Below are positions 37,460 to 51,400 of a DNA stretch of 64,000 nt, one piece after another; positions within the stretch are counted from its first letter, which is position 1; each line of letters starts with the position of its first letter. Both the position numbers and the translations under genes were made by a program. Below the pieces are notes generated by a model. That model was not told where the DNA came from. It made no database searches and worked only from the letters and a program-made list of their open reading frames with translations. The stretch lies in NCBI RefSeq assembly GCF_018691265.1, contig NW_024881278.1, forward strand, positions 3,176,001 to 3,240,000. The letters run 5' to 3'. Source of the stretch: Tyto alba. Lineage: Eukaryota > Chordata > Aves > Strigiformes > Tytonidae.

Positions 37460-40085
37460 CTGATCTTTCCCAGAACTCCAGGTCTCTGGTTTGCAAACAG
37501 GCAAACCACCAGCTGCCCACAACCACTGCAAAAATCTTTGTTTGTTTGTTTGTTAGTTTCCTCCCAAGGAATAATTTCTCTGTTCCGTGGTTCTTAATAA
37601 ATAAACATTAAAATGAGAGGCTCTAGTGTGGGTCAAGAAAACACTTCAAAAGTAGTGATTTTTTTTTTTTTTTTTTCCCCACTACCGTAATGTCTGGGAA
37701 CAGTCAAGACCTCAGGCCTTCCCTGGATTTTATCTTTCCATATTCATAAGGATAAAGCTATTTTGCCAGTGGGTGACCCATGGGGCAGCAGTGACATGTC
37801 CGCTAGCTCCACTGCTGGCTGTCACCCAGCTTGGGTTTTGCACTATAATCACTAACTCCTCCAAGGGTTTCCACTGCGTCCTCTCCTAAATGGCATTAAC
37901 CCTTGGGATGCTATATGATTTTACTCAGCAGATTGTTATTTTCAGGCCTGTTCAAGAAATTACTGATTAACGCTCTACTGCTGCACCGGGTTTGCTGTTT
38001 CTCATATTAAGCAAGAGGATTAAATAAATACATCTGCAATGTGAGCTAAGCTATTGAGTCATTTCCTCAGGTTTGCCGTGCCTCTCAGAGAAGACGTCTG
38101 GTTGTTTTCAGCAGAGTGATTTGGGATTTTCACCAGGGCAGAAGCGGTTGCGTGGTAGAGATCTCGTGGCAGGCTTCAGTCCAGGTGATTACAGCTGCCT
38201 CCACAGACTGGTGTGTTAGAAGAGGCAGAAAGTATGTCAACCCGAATGGTCTGTCTTTGGGCCAGGTGAAGTCAATAGCAGATGCTTGAGAGGGAAAGGG
38301 AGACCCATGCAGAGGAGCAGTGATTTTGGGCAACATTGCTGCCGTAGCACTCCACCGTGCCACAAGCTTGGCTTTTCTGCCAGTGCTGGACAAGGGGTTG
38401 CTGCCAGTGTCGTGGCAGCCACGGCACTGGGAGAGCTGCAGGGAGAGACAGGCTCTGATTCAAGGTAGGCTCTCTGCTTTGCAAAAGGTCTCCAGATGAA
38501 AATCGACTTCTGCTCGCTCTTCTTGCAGGATGATTGGAAATTGTAGTCGTGGGAAAACAGGCATCTGCTTTTGCTGCCGGGCTTGATGCTTCTTTAACAA
38601 TATAAACAGAGATCTTTCAGAAAGGTCAGATTAGTCTTTATTTGGGGCTTGCCAAAATCGCTGGCCACCAAAAAAGGGGACAACACCTTTGATGAGGATT
38701 CGTGTCTGTCAACTGTGTCTTGATTTGGCTATGTGGTTCAAAATGCCTGTGATAGGGAGCTGTATATATTTTAAAATATTGAGAGTGCAGTTAAATTCTG
38801 TATAATTAGAGAGATTTGTCTTTTGAGAGATAATTAGAGACACCTCTTTTAATCAGATCCTGAAGCTCTGATTATTTTCTGATCAATACCACCACTGTGT
38901 TCCTCATGCTACTAACTCAGCAATAAAGAGTGAAGTTTTTCCTAAAAGCTCTATCTTCAGGCCAGGTCTCCAGGAGGCTTGGAAGCTTTACAGGGGCACC
39001 AACGAGGCTTTGAGGCACTTGCTGGGGACCAAGGTTTGAGGCCAGAGCAGCCTCCTTTTGGTCTGCCTTTTGCTCCCTGCGTTACCGTGGACAGAATGAT
39101 GGGCATCTCAAGGCAAGGGAAAATGGAGCTGGAAAGCATGAGTTGAGGGACTAACCGCCTTCATAACTCAGCAACATTGCTACTGGGGCAGGTTTATTCT
39201 GCTTCTGGACGTGGATGTTAGTTGAGCCCTGCTCCATGCTGGGCTTGGCCTATTTTTCTCTCTTTGAAAAGGGAATTCCCAAGTGGAAAGTATACATTTT
39301 AATTTTATAAGTTAAATCATTTTGATAATGTTAAATTTTATGGTAGCTTTACAATGGTTTCTCTACATCTTGGGGGAAATGAGGGAAGTGGAGGTACAAG
39401 TTTAGCTTCTGAGATTTGGACTGCGCTCAGGAGAGTTTCAGAGATATGAGAGCTAAAAGGCAATGCAGTGAGAGCCATCAGAGTCCCTTCAGTGGTCAGC
39501 AGCTTTTTGTAGGTGCTCCAGTGGCCTTTCGGAGCTGTCAGGAAACAACTCTTATTGAAGCTTCTGGATTTTTTTTCCTCCTGTTTGATTGAAATCCTTA
39601 CTGCAAAGCATTATACCTGCATGAAAGATAACCAGGAAATTCAGTTTTCACCAGATTGAAATTGAATTCGGTTCTTCACTGAATGAAAATTGTTGTTTAA
39701 AGCCAAAAAGCATTGTTTTGTTCCCAAGTGAAGGAATAGAGTTTAAATTTTCCTTTATTCCCTTTGTTTAGGTTTACACTGGCCTCCAAGGCCCTCTCTA
39801 GATGGAGAACTCCCCAGGACAGAGCCATAGGCTAATACATATTCCAGGGGACTCTCTTCATCCAGAGACTCAGTATGCCTCAGATGTTCTGGCATCCCGC
39901 CCTAGCCTCCTCTGGAACGTCCTCTGCAGCCCCCTAATGACTTGGAGATCTGAATGTTTCCCTTTCTCTGAACTCCTGCTCCGGGTTGATCCAGTGTTTC
40001 AAGTGTTTACTTGTATCTGTGAAAGCTCTTCTAAAACAGAAGACATCTTGCCGGAATTATGATCCCAACTGCCCCAGTCTTGTAA
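37460..40085. other. Non-genic stretch, possibly intron 1
   Basis: No exon recognised. A (TTTG)4 microsatellite lies at about 37,537-37,555 and a T-tract at about 37,661. If the CpG island at 37.1 kb starts a plus-strand gene, this is its first intron. Confidence 0.45.
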
Positions 40086-40088
40086 AAT

Positions 40089-40152
40089 AATTTGGGTTGG
40101 AAGGAACCTTTGGTGGGCATCTAGTCCAATCTCCTGCTCAGAGCTGGTCCAA
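40089..40152 (-). mobile_element. CR1 LINE 3'-tail fragment, reversed
   Basis: TTGGGTTGGAAGGAACCT and CATCTAGTCCAATCTCC are the reverse complement of the conserved CR1 3' end. The fragment is only about 64 bp. Its 3' end points left, and it forms an inverted pair with the fragment starting at about 40,196. Confidence 0.85.
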
Positions 40153-40195
40153 TTACCAGGAGTTTTGCAGTGAACTTATTTCAGTGGCAATGTTA

Positions 40196-40346
40196 CAGGT
40201 CTCGGAAACTCTCCATCCATAGAGATGCTCAAAACCCAATTGGATACAGACTTGGGCAACCTGCTCTGGCTGACTGTGCTTGACCAGACGGATTGGACTA
40301 GATAATCTCAAGAGGTCCCTTCTAATTTCAAACTTTCTGTGATGCT
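40196..40346 (+). mobile_element. CR1 LINE 3'-end fragment
   Basis: The fragment reads colinearly with the CR1 terminal region: CTCTCCATCC, GAGATGCTCAAAACCC, GGGCAACCTGCTCTGG, GGATTGGACTAGATAATCTC and AGAGGTCCCTTCTAA, then the degenerate terminal CTGTGATGCT. It is 5'-truncated and non-coding. It lies about 45 bp from the oppositely oriented fragment on its left. Confidence 0.92.
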
Positions 40347-43300
40347 TTAAGGATCACGTTCATGACTATCAAGTACTCTCTGTATGTGAGTGAAAGAACT
40401 CCTTTTTGATTACTGGAAATAATCCAATGGGGGGATTATTTGGGAAAATTAAATAGTGCTGGAAAATATGCTTTCCAATGCTCTCTGTAAACCATCTGAC
40501 TTGGATGCTTGGTTGGACCTCCTTTTGGGTGGTCAGCACAGGTTTTATCTCCAGCCCTCTCACGCTTCATGGAGGCTATCAAGGCTCCTTCCTGTTGAAG
40601 AACTTTGGGTCAGTCTCAGGGCATTGAATTGGCATTAAAGACTGAAAACTCTGAAGAACAGAGACCCCCAGTGGAAATTTATCAAGTTTCACTTGACATG
40701 AAAACATTAATGATTCTCTCTAGAAAACCAGAAGACTCAGCACAGGTCTTGAGAGCGGCAGGAATGCTACGGGCAGAAGTTTCTCCGTGTTTTTAAGGTG
40801 GCCTTAGGTACCTGACATATCTGTCTTGTTTGGGAAACCTGAGCAGCAGAGTAAGTTCCTGCCATGAACATTTTGAAAGTTTTTTGTAACCCGATCAGCA
40901 ATTTCCAGTTTACAGGGTGGAACAAAATGAGTATATTTATAAGAAAAATAAATACAAAATTCATAATTCATCATATGAATTGTTCATTTAACAGATTCAG
41001 AAATTATTCAACAGGCTTTAAAATGGATGAATGGAAAAATAAAATTAAACATATAGATAAAATATAAGTAAAAGTACAGAATAATTCATCAGAATAACTG
41101 TTCACTGTTCAGAAATGCAAACACTGCTTTGCCTCACTCGGTCAGCCCCAGCTGACTGAATAGCAAGCTGCCAACACAAGAGATCCTGTGTTTCTCTGCT
41201 GCTGCACACACTGGGCTTTTAACTACAACTAGCATCTCTAGGTCATGTTTTACAAGATAAAATAAAGACTTTTCCCATCATAAATCCTATTTGAATCAAT
41301 ATTATCCCAGTTCTGCATCTGAGAAAATTAGGTCAGACAGGAGAAATTACTTGATAGAGGCCACCAGGGAACTCTGTGTTGGAGTGACAGTTAGGATGGA
41401 GGATCGCCGGGATAATCGGTCGGGTCCCAACATTTGCTGCATCCTTCCCGTGCTGGAAAAAGGCAGTAGCATCACTTCTTGTTGTCCTTTGAAACTGCTG
41501 GGTGATGACAATAAAGGGTTACCTCTTGGGTTAAGCACACCTTTAAGTATATTTCTTAAAACTACCAAATAGTCCAACTCCCCAGTTCCTTTCCTGTTTG
41601 ACATTAATATTAATGCAGATTTTCTGACTTAAACACATGGGCATTTCTTGAGTGCATGGATACCAAAATGACTTAAGCTGGAGAAGAAACTGTATTTGGG
41701 AAACCCTGAAAATCTTCTTTAACCAGAAGCTTATTAAATGCAGAGCAAAAAAGCAAACAGGTAATTTTCAAAATGGACACGCTCTGGTTTTTGACTTCCC
41801 ATCTTTTTTCTCCGGCATGATGACAGATGTGCTTTCTGCGCTCACCATAGCGAAGCTTTTCTCGAAGGTCAGGGGCTGAGGATTTAAAAATGAAACCTGA
41901 CTGAAATTAAATTGCTTCTGCCTGTCAACACTTTCTCTAGTATATATCAGAAATATTTAGTGGTCTCTGTTACAGAGGCTTGTCTGTGCAGGAAAACAAA
42001 GGAAGCACCCTGCAGTGAACTGAGCAGGTAAAATAAATGCTCTGCTTTGGATAAGCTGTTGCAAAGGATTCTTCCATACAAAATCCCTTTTTAATAATAA
42101 ACAGCCAAGTATGCGTGTGTGTGCTAGGTGACCTTTTCACCTGTGATAATCCAACATTTTACCTGAATTAATTTCATTTCTTTTCTCTCCTCCTGAAGCG
42201 TTCCCAGCAAGTGACTGAACAGCACCAAAGGTGTCATTTTTGGTGACCAGCCTGGCAGCACCAGGTCAGGGTCTGGTGAAGGTGGTGTTTGGGGAGGCTT
42301 GATTGTAGTTTAAATCCTCTTCCTTAGTATCCCAAGGATGGAGATTCCCCCATCCCTGTGGTCTCCTGCCCCAGTGTGGCAGGTCAGTGCCCCCAGTGTC
42401 TCACCACTGGCCTCGCTTCAGCCTGTCAGTGTTGTCGTTGTCCTCCAGAAGGCATCAGAGCACTGTGTTTTCCATATATACTTCCCTGGACTTAATTATT
42501 TCACTTGGAAACTCCTGATTGTTCTTGTATGGATGAATTGTGATCTTCCAGCAGTGTTTTCCTGAGTGCTGAGTTTTCTGGCCCAGCTCCCAGGCAGGGC
42601 TTGGCGCCTCCAGAGGGACTCAGCCAAGCTGCCTTCCTGAATCTGCAAGATACAGCTCGTAGCCTCAGATAAGTTACAAATGCTTCTGTATTTTCGTTTT
42701 GTTTTCATACTTCCTGTCTAAAAACATATTGCTCCATTGCCTTCTTCTTGCAGGGAGCATATATCCCACTCCTGCCTGGCATGCATCACCAAGCTGCCGC
42801 AAAGCCAGGCTTTCAGGAGCCATTGTCAGAAATAAGGCCTTTTAATCTGGCTGCCTCTCTTGCTGGTATCCATTTGAGAGAAGGGGTGAAGTGTAAAGCA
42901 GAACACGCCGAGAAGCTCTTAATCGCGCTGATGCTGCCATCCTCCGCTCCTCTGTGGGTCTGCTCCCAGGCAAAGCATTGCTGAAGCTGTCTCTAGCTGT
43001 CCTTCACTTTTTTTTTTTTATAAGGATGCAGATGTCATCAGCCTCTTATCTGCTCCATTCCTCCTCTTGACATGTTTTCGGAGTTCACATGACTGCCTGG
43101 GAAGGTGCAGCCTTCAGAGTTGTGCTCCCAGAGGTGAATCTGCTCCCCACGGTGTACGGCCAACGGGCTTTGCTCAGCCAGCACCTCTCCCCAGTGCCAC
43201 AGCTGGCTCCAGGCTGGGGCTCTCAGGGACTGCTCTTCCTCCAGCTCTGCAGCACCCCAAGCAAATCCATCCAGCTAGCCTGTCTGATCATCACCCGTGC

Positions 43301-44910
43301 TGCTTCATTTTATTAACCTCTCTAGTGCACAGTGTCTGCATGCTGATAGCACTTTCAAGAAATAAAAGTCTCGGTACCGGTAGGAATGAAACATATTCTT
43401 TCTCTTCAAAGGAGGGACAGGGACAGAAGACTCCTTCCACCTGGGCTGCGAGGCTCTACAGCACTTTGAGTTGCAGTGCATCAGGTTGGGACTTTTGCAC
43501 CTTATGCCCCAGGGGAGGCTGACCTGGGTAGTTCCCAGAATGTCTTTCATTACACTGCAGCCAAAGTGAGTAGCTCGACTTCTCTCTGTTACTTGACTTT
43601 TCTTCAAAGCAAACCTTCCCTGCCCTGCCTGTTCAGACGGTGCATGATGTTATGCCACAATATTATGCCGTTAACTGTAAACCACAGTAGCTGTCTCTGT
43701 GCTTTGTGATTCAGACCTTAATTGCTGCAAAGATGCGGCCGTGGCACAATGTATGTGGGCATTTTCAGTGCCCCCAGAACCTATCACAAGCTTTGCTTTT
43801 CATGTGAAAGTGTGCCATTCACAGGAGAATGATACTAAAATACGTCCCCGTGTCCTTTTTCTTCCCAGATTACTAGAGCAAACCCAGCACTGTCTTTAGA
43901 TAGGAGAGCCTGGGCATTGGTGTCTTAGCTGCCTTGCAGACCAAATTGGAGGGCATCTTGTGGAACATGACATAAGATAGTAGACAGGAGCATAGCACGT
44001 ATATCCCTCTGTTTCTGGATCCCTTTAGCACTGCATATTTAAGCTAGGTCAGTTATAATACTGCTTGAAGCAGAAAGATGAAAGAGCTGCAATTAACATG
44101 ATCAAGCCCATATTTTCTTATGAACAGCAAATGCAAATGTTAATGTAGACAAGCAGACAAAGACCTCTCCCAACCTCTGTATGTGTTGAAAATTCAGCAA
44201 GCACATCAATAAACTGTTCGTGGAGATACCCTTGAATATTTTCATATTTTAGCCTTGTCATCAGCAACTTTTCAAGATAATTATGTTGTGTGAAATGATT
44301 ACTATAGAATGAAAGAGCAAGCTCCAGGGTAGTTTGTCTCTATGGCAGTTCATTTTTCAGTGTTATGAATGATGGTTTTAATCAACAGGTCTGTGTGATG
44401 GAACGAATTCTACTGTCTCATCATTGCTTTGGGGTGCGGGCTGTTTTCACCGATAACCGTTTTTTACAACCAGAAATAGCTCCTGCTACATCCCAGCAAA
44501 GAGGAGGACACGTATGCTGTAGATAACTATATTATGCTTTATGGCTGACATTTCCAAAGCTACCCAAACAATCTGGATGCCCAGATCCCATCAGTGTTAA
44601 TGAGCACAGAATACCCAAACCCTTAGTTGCCCTGATTGAAAAATCTGTATACACAGCACTTAGTTTGAAGTATGTAGAAGTCAGCGGGTAGGTTCCTATT
44701 GATATCAAAAGATATTAGAACTGGCCTACATCAAGGATTTCGGAGAAAGCACCAGCCACTCCACACCCCCAGCAAAGGGGGTTTGAGGTAACGCGGCTGG
44801 TTTGGTGCTATGAAAATATTAGAGAGGACTGGTACAGCTGGGCTGGGAGCAAGCAGCCTCTAGTGCAGAGGGTCCCAAAGTGCTGCAGCCCATCAGCCTC
44901 CCCTGGCAGC

Positions 44911-44938
44911 CTGCAATTACTGCTTTAATTGCAGTAAT
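44911..44938. repeat. Short inverted repeat (hairpin)
   Basis: CTGCAATTA (44,911-44,919) pairs with TAATTGCAG (44,926-44,934) across a 6-nt loop. An alternative stem, ATTACTGC with GCAGTAAT (44,931-44,938), uses the same segment. No function inferred. Confidence 0.8.
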
Positions 44939-47900
44939 TTCACGAGGAAGCTTGAGGTTATGGTAGCACAAGCTGCAGCAGCTGTCTCAGGGCAGGGATG
45001 GGCATCAGGGCATTGAGAGAGCCAGAGCTGTTGGCAGGACGGAGCCAGGAAAACCCGAGTCTTTCCCCTACCCTCCTATTGACCCCACCTGGCAGCAAGG
45101 CTCTGCTTTAGCAACGTGGCGTGGCCCAGACCAGGCTGTGTCCACGCTTTGCAACGCTACAGAGGTGACAGCAAGGTGAGCTTCTCCACGAGCCCATGTA
45201 TCTCAGTCCCTCTTGGCCTTAGTCGTAGTGCGGAGAGGCAAACTGAATGCAGAGTCTGTCCCCGTTTCATTCTTGGTGGCTCTCCCGGAGAGCCACCTCA
45301 AAGCCCTTGTTTTAGTAAGTACTGAGCTGTTCATTTGTCTTTCCTATTTACCTCAGCTAGTGTCAAGCTGAGCATCAGTGAAAGTAGATAATTACAGTTG
45401 CTCACAGAGGAGCCATTGCATAAGTGGACACTTGTTAAGGCCAGTCTTAGTAACATGTACAAAGTGTGTGCAGAGCCAAGGAAGCAACCACATTCTCTCA
45501 GCTCTTCTAGAATTTCTCACATTTCCTGAAGATTTTTTTAGGTGTGATTCAAAATTTCTTGATAATATTTATGCCTGAAAACCAGGCAAAACCTCTGCAC
45601 TGTGTTTTCCAGCCCTTTGCCTAGGACATAACAAGTGGATGCATTCCATTATGTAATTCAACACATTCCACAATTTGTTGATTTTTGAACACAACTCTCC
45701 AACAGCCTCAGTGAGCTCCACTAAATGACCTAGATGCAAGAGGCCCTGTTTCACCAACGGATTTGTAAGTAAGCGGACTTCACAGGGGGGTCACTCAGTT
45801 GTCGGTGAAATTAAACCAAGATTCTTTGGCTGTGTTTGCCATTCATCTAACGAACGGGCCGTTATTCATACGCTAACTTTTCATATGTGTCCATCTGTTA
45901 ATAAATATAGCCTCTTCACTAAATATTAGGACATACTATATACATGTAAGCAATTAAAGCTGAGTATGTATTCATTCATGTTGACTTTTCATTGTCTGAT
46001 GCTCTGACTATAAGATTTAACGGGGTTGGGTGTTTTATTTTTGTTTGTTTTCCTGGCAACTTGAGTCAAGTAGCTCTTGGGTAAAAACAAGAATGAAATT
46101 AAACTTGCAAAGAAGCGGACTTTAGTCGAATGAATTAATATTAAGTGTGCTGGATACATAAGGAAAAAACCAGGCTTATCAGAGCATGTTTTGCATTCAG
46201 TGCTGGTTTATCAAGTAAAGGAAATGTTACCTGAAGCCAGCACATCAAACTGTTTTATGGTCTCCATGTTCTTCTGATTTTATAACCAGCAGCTCTCTGC
46301 CTTGTCTTTCATTTTATTTACTGGAAAGAAGTGTCCTGTTTTTCTAACTCCAGATTAACTTTTTCATTCAAAGCTAAACCGGCAAAGTTAGAAGACACTG
46401 TGTCTGCTGCAAGTTCTTTGTACTTCAGCAAGCTCCAGTGCTAGAGGCTTATCAGATGCCCCTTTATTTTTTCCTGCTTGAGGCAGGATTCTTAAAGTTT
46501 GGCTTTGTAAAGGCAGAAATCAGATACATGCAGTAAAGGTTAACCATTCACAGTGGCACTGTATTGAGTAGCCTTGGAGTGGAGACCAAGGAAATTCATG
46601 TTGACTTTCTGTGGTGCTTTAAGTGTTCTTGAAAACTTTCTCTCCGGTCGTCGTGAAAGCTTTCCCCTCTTGCTTATGGCATCTTAATGACTTTTCAAAG
46701 GATGAATAAAAATTCTTTAGGAAAATAGATCTGAGGAGCCATATGGAAAAAGAACTGGTCTAAAACTGAAAACTGTTCATCTGGAAAACATAAAAAAAAA
46801 AAAAAAAAAAGTACTTTAGCATGCAATACACACCTCACTGGATTTTACTAAATTGCCATTGCATTAGCACTGAATCGCAAGAGAAACACAGCATTTTACA
46901 AAGCAGGTAACACCAGAAAGACTTTACATGGTTTCTGGGATATTAAATTCAGAGAGACTAAGACATATAGTGCCAGCCTAATTATTTTGTAATGCTTTGG
47001 GTGAATCAATGGACATACACTTAATTTTCAATTGTAGGGGCCATCTATTACTTCTACTGTGTGGGCCAAATCCTGCTCTCATTTGCAGTTACTGAAATCT
47101 TACTACAGGCAATAATTTTATGTGAAATGGGCAGCATTTCAGCACTTGTTTGATGATACATGTTGTGATAGAAAACAAGCCAAGAGCAGAACACATGGCT
47201 CTTCCTTTTCCACTGTTGGCATAGAAGTGGCATTGCAAAGATCTCCACAGTAAAGAGCAGACAAGAGCAGCCTGTCCACTAAAGAAGAAGACACGTTAAT
47301 TCTGAGCAGTCTTCCAAAAGAAAAGGACTTTTTGGGTCTGTGTTGGGCCAGGTGACATTCTGCTGTCCAAAATCAATGCAGCACCTCTGGCAAATGATGT
47401 CTTTTCTCTAATTCATCCAGAATTTGTCACCTTGGCTCTTACTTGGTGACTGCCAGGCTTGAGCAGCTCTGGGAGTGGGGGATCCCGCTCCAGCTGAATG
47501 CTGGTGGCCAGGAAAAATTGACTGTCATTGCCAGGAAGACTAGATGGGGGAAGTAGATGCCTCTTGCTTTACGTTCTCCATGAGGCTTACTTAGAAGCGG
47601 CCATGGCAGACCTTAAACTGTGACTGATTCCATTTAATGCTTGGTATTGCCAGGAGTATTTGTGTGTTTTCCAGTATCAACAGTGTTTTCCAGGCAGAAC
47701 ACTGCTGTAGCATTTACTCCCAACTTGCTTCTAGGTCTTTGTCTGGCTTCCTTCTGAAAATTACCCAAATTTTGAGCTGGAAGCTCCCAAAAGTGAGGAT
47801 TGCTGTCTGCGCATTCTCTATAGGATGGCTTTCCTCTGCGTGAGCTTCCCAAGGACACCTACGTGCCACTGTAAATCAGGAAAACTGTACCCTTGTCACC

Positions 47901-48416
47901 TTGTGTTCTGGAGAGACAAGTCCTCCAGGTAATGAAGCGCCAATAAGTAACACCACCAGCATCCTTAAAAGATGCCCTTTGGGGTTCTCTTCAGCATTGC
48001 CTGGGGCCATCAGGTCTCATGTGTGGTGGGACCCACAGCGCTCAAACTCTTCTGTAACGTTTTTCACACTCCCACCTCGTGACTATTGAGGTCAAGGTTG
48101 CTCTGATGAATGCCTAGGCACGTGGCAGAGGGGAGAAGCACTTGCTGTAGAAGCTGATAATCATGTTTGGTTGCTTGTTGTCATCACAGCAGGGCGGGAA
48201 GAAGTCCTAGCAAATAGCCTCTTAGTCTTAGTAGTCAGAACTGGTTGAGCCCTCTGAAATTTTACCTTTGTAAAAATGTACCTTTGCAGCTTGCAACCCC
48301 TACAGGGCTCCAGAGACTTTCTGTGCAAAGTAAATAACCAAACTGGCCCTGCTTTGGTTCTCCACTGTTGACTGGAAGAGAAAATATGCTAATTTTATGG
48401 TGCTGATAAGAGCTCC

Positions 48417-48440
48417 TAGCACAGGGTTTACCCTGTGCTA
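48417..48440. repeat. Perfect 10-bp hairpin, 4-nt loop
   Basis: TAGCACAGGG (48,417-48,426), loop TTTA, CCCTGTGCTA (48,431-48,440). No tail of T follows that would suggest an RNA polymerase III terminator, and the stem is too short for a microRNA precursor. Confidence 0.9.
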
Positions 48441-51400
48441 AAGTGTGCAAGTGCTGCAGCATGACTGTGCCTGGGCAGCATAGGCTAGACAAAACTGTAA
48501 TTCAGAGAAAAAATATTATCAATCCAAGTAACTCTCTGAAGTCAGCCAGTATTTCCTAGGATTATCCAAAGGTGTAACTGCCATCATCCCTGCTTGGCTA
48601 CTACGTACTGATGTCAGAGCTAGCAAAACTTCAGCAGTCCCCATCGTTTCTTTGGGTCTGTGTTACGGCAGGGACGTCCTGCCCTAGAGGTGCTCCTTGG
48701 GGAACGTGCCTCTCCTGTTGGCTCCATCCGCCTCCTGCTGCAGGCTGCTGGCATACCTGCTCTCAGCGGGGCCAAACCCCCCAGCAAGAGCCACGGCGCG
48801 CATCGCCTCTCCGGCAGCGGTACCCTTATAAGAGGGGGATCTCTCGTTGCCATGACAATGAGCCTGTCGGGATGAACATTTCTTTCTGTGAACGGCAATA
48901 CAAAGCTTAAAGTGATGCTGCTGCCTCCTGATGCTTCTTAGTGCCATGTGAAAACAGAGCTGGGCAACACCTCGGGAAAATAAAGGGGCAAGGCAGGGGA
49001 AAAGCCAGTTGGTGCTGTGGTCCCTTCCCTGATTGGGCTTTGAGCAGTGGGGAGAGCAATTGCTTTCTGCCTCTTTGTTCCTGGCTCCAGCACAAATCAA
49101 ATCAAGTCTCCCTTCCCCCAGCAAAGCTCGCACTAAGCTGGAGCCCGCCAGACTGAAAACGGATTAAAAAGAAAAATCATCCTTACGGCAGCAGATGAAG
49201 AGGGTATAAATCAGCAAGACGGAGGGTGCTCTGCCCCAGGGCTCGTGCTCACCACTGCTAACGAGGAGCTTAAATCAACATGGTCGGGGGGACCTGGGGT
49301 ATCCATCCACCGAGCCCTCCTCTGCCTTCTGCACCTGTAACACCAACAGGCCGGGAAGGGCAGTGGCTAAATCTGCTGCAGGTGTGAGTCCAGGAGTGTG
49401 GGATGAGCTGGAGCTGCCTCTCGCCACGCTGGAGGGAGCTCCTGAGACAGCAAAAGTGCTGCGTCGTGGTCCAGCCCTCACAAGTCAGACCCTAAAATGA
49501 TGAAAGCAGGTTATATTTCAGGATGCTTTTAATAGCTGATGTTGAAAGACAGGTTGTTTCTTTCTTGGTTTTAGATCTACAAAGAGATAGGGTTTTTTCC
49601 CCTGTGTAAAGAAGTCTTATGTAGGTTGTAAACGGTCTTATATAGGTCTTGAACTTTTTTAAGAAAACAAAACTTTTTACATACAGATTCTGGCTTGCTT
49701 GGAGCCACATGACCCTGGGAGTTGGGGGAGTGAATTCCCAGGCTGAGGGTGACACAGCTTTACACCATCAATTATTCTTTTCCCCCATCAACTGTCCCAC
49801 GAACCAGGGCTGCCACAAAGCAGTGGGGGGGGACCCTTTCCGCCAGCCCTATTGACCCAAAAATAGAGTGAAAAGTTGGGGTGAATGAGTGAGGCCCTGC
49901 TGCTGCGCCAAGGTGGGGACTGGGGACCGGGACGTGCTCCTTGCTGCGGGTGGTGCTCAGAGCGTGGCTGGTGTCAGCACCCACAGGTCCCCTGGCAAAA
50001 GCATCCAGGGAAGGAAGGGGGTTCTTGCAAGCAGGGGCAGGAAAGCAGCGAGGGAAGATTACAAATACAGAAACAAACATCCTTGCTTTGTGTAGGGTTT
50101 GGCTGCCATTGAAATGCAAATTAAAACTTGTGAAAACCTCCAGAAGTGAATGCAGAATGAAGACAAGTAATACCTTAGCTTTCTTTTTTTATGTTTTTTT
50201 TCTTCCCCTAACGAGTCTGCCTTTTGCTCATGATCATAAAGGGGAATTTTTCCCCATCCCAGTCCTATCTCGAACCCCAAGCCTGGCTCTCTGTTCCTTC
50301 TCATTGCCGGAGGGGAAGGGAGAGAGAGGTGCTGCATTGTGGTTGGCTGCCAACCAGGCCCAAACCACGACACTTGTGCTGGTTAAAGGTTAACTCTGTT
50401 TTGGCACTTCTCCTCAGTTCTTGTTTCTATTTGCTTCAGCTGCAGGACACTGAGCAGTGATGACAAACCCAAAAGGCTCTGTCCTTTGTGGAGTGGGTGT
50501 CCCCAGAGCACCTGGGGCGGTGAGGCTCAAAAAGGCTTAGAGTGCTTGTACCTGGAGTAGGAGACTCAAGATAAGCCAACAACAGCACCGAGCAGAGGGT
50601 GAAGGGGAGCCTTGGCTCTAAGATGTGGTCTGTAACAGAGTCCGACATGATGCTGAAGGACTCTGAAGTCATGGACAGTTGGACATGGTGTTCCAAAAAG
50701 GCTTTGAAAGAGAAAGACCCAGGACCAAGCTCCCTAGAAAACGCTGATTCTTCCCTGTTGATGTTGTGCCAGCAGGAGGGGATTAAGGGAGGATCCCCTC
50801 ATTTGGGAAGGGGGGACTCCTTAATCCCCAAAGCCTGGATTTAAAGATCCTGGAGAGAGTAATCACAGCCAGCCAGATTAACATCTGCTGGGGAGCCCAG
50901 CAGGAGAGGGCAGCGTGGCACTGCCAGCCCCGCGGTTGGTCCCTACCCTTGTTTGCAGATCCTTTTCCCAGGCCTGTGTCTTAGATGTACTTCAACACTT
51001 GAAAACACAAAATCCATAGAAAAGAAAATGTTACAAAGAGCATTTCCTTATTCAAGTCATGGGTGGTTTCCCACAAGTGAGCAACATGTACGACACAGCT
51101 GGGGCAGGTGAAAAGTTATGAGGGGATTTTTTTCATTTGTTTTCTTACAAGTGCCTTTAGTATTGTTCTTGCAAGACATATAAACTCAGTCATCCTTTAG
51201 TCAGAAGAATAAAAGGAGGAGGTGCTCATCGGTCGACAGAAACTAGCTGGTGTAGGGCCATCCTCATGCTGCCCGGAGAGATGTTGGCCTTCAGCCATGT
51301 GAGGAAACTCGTAGTTACTGCCTCAGTTGTGTGAGATGCCTTGAAACCAGTTTGTGGCAACGCGGCCCTCATGTTTTACTTATGGTGGCTCATGCTGGTG

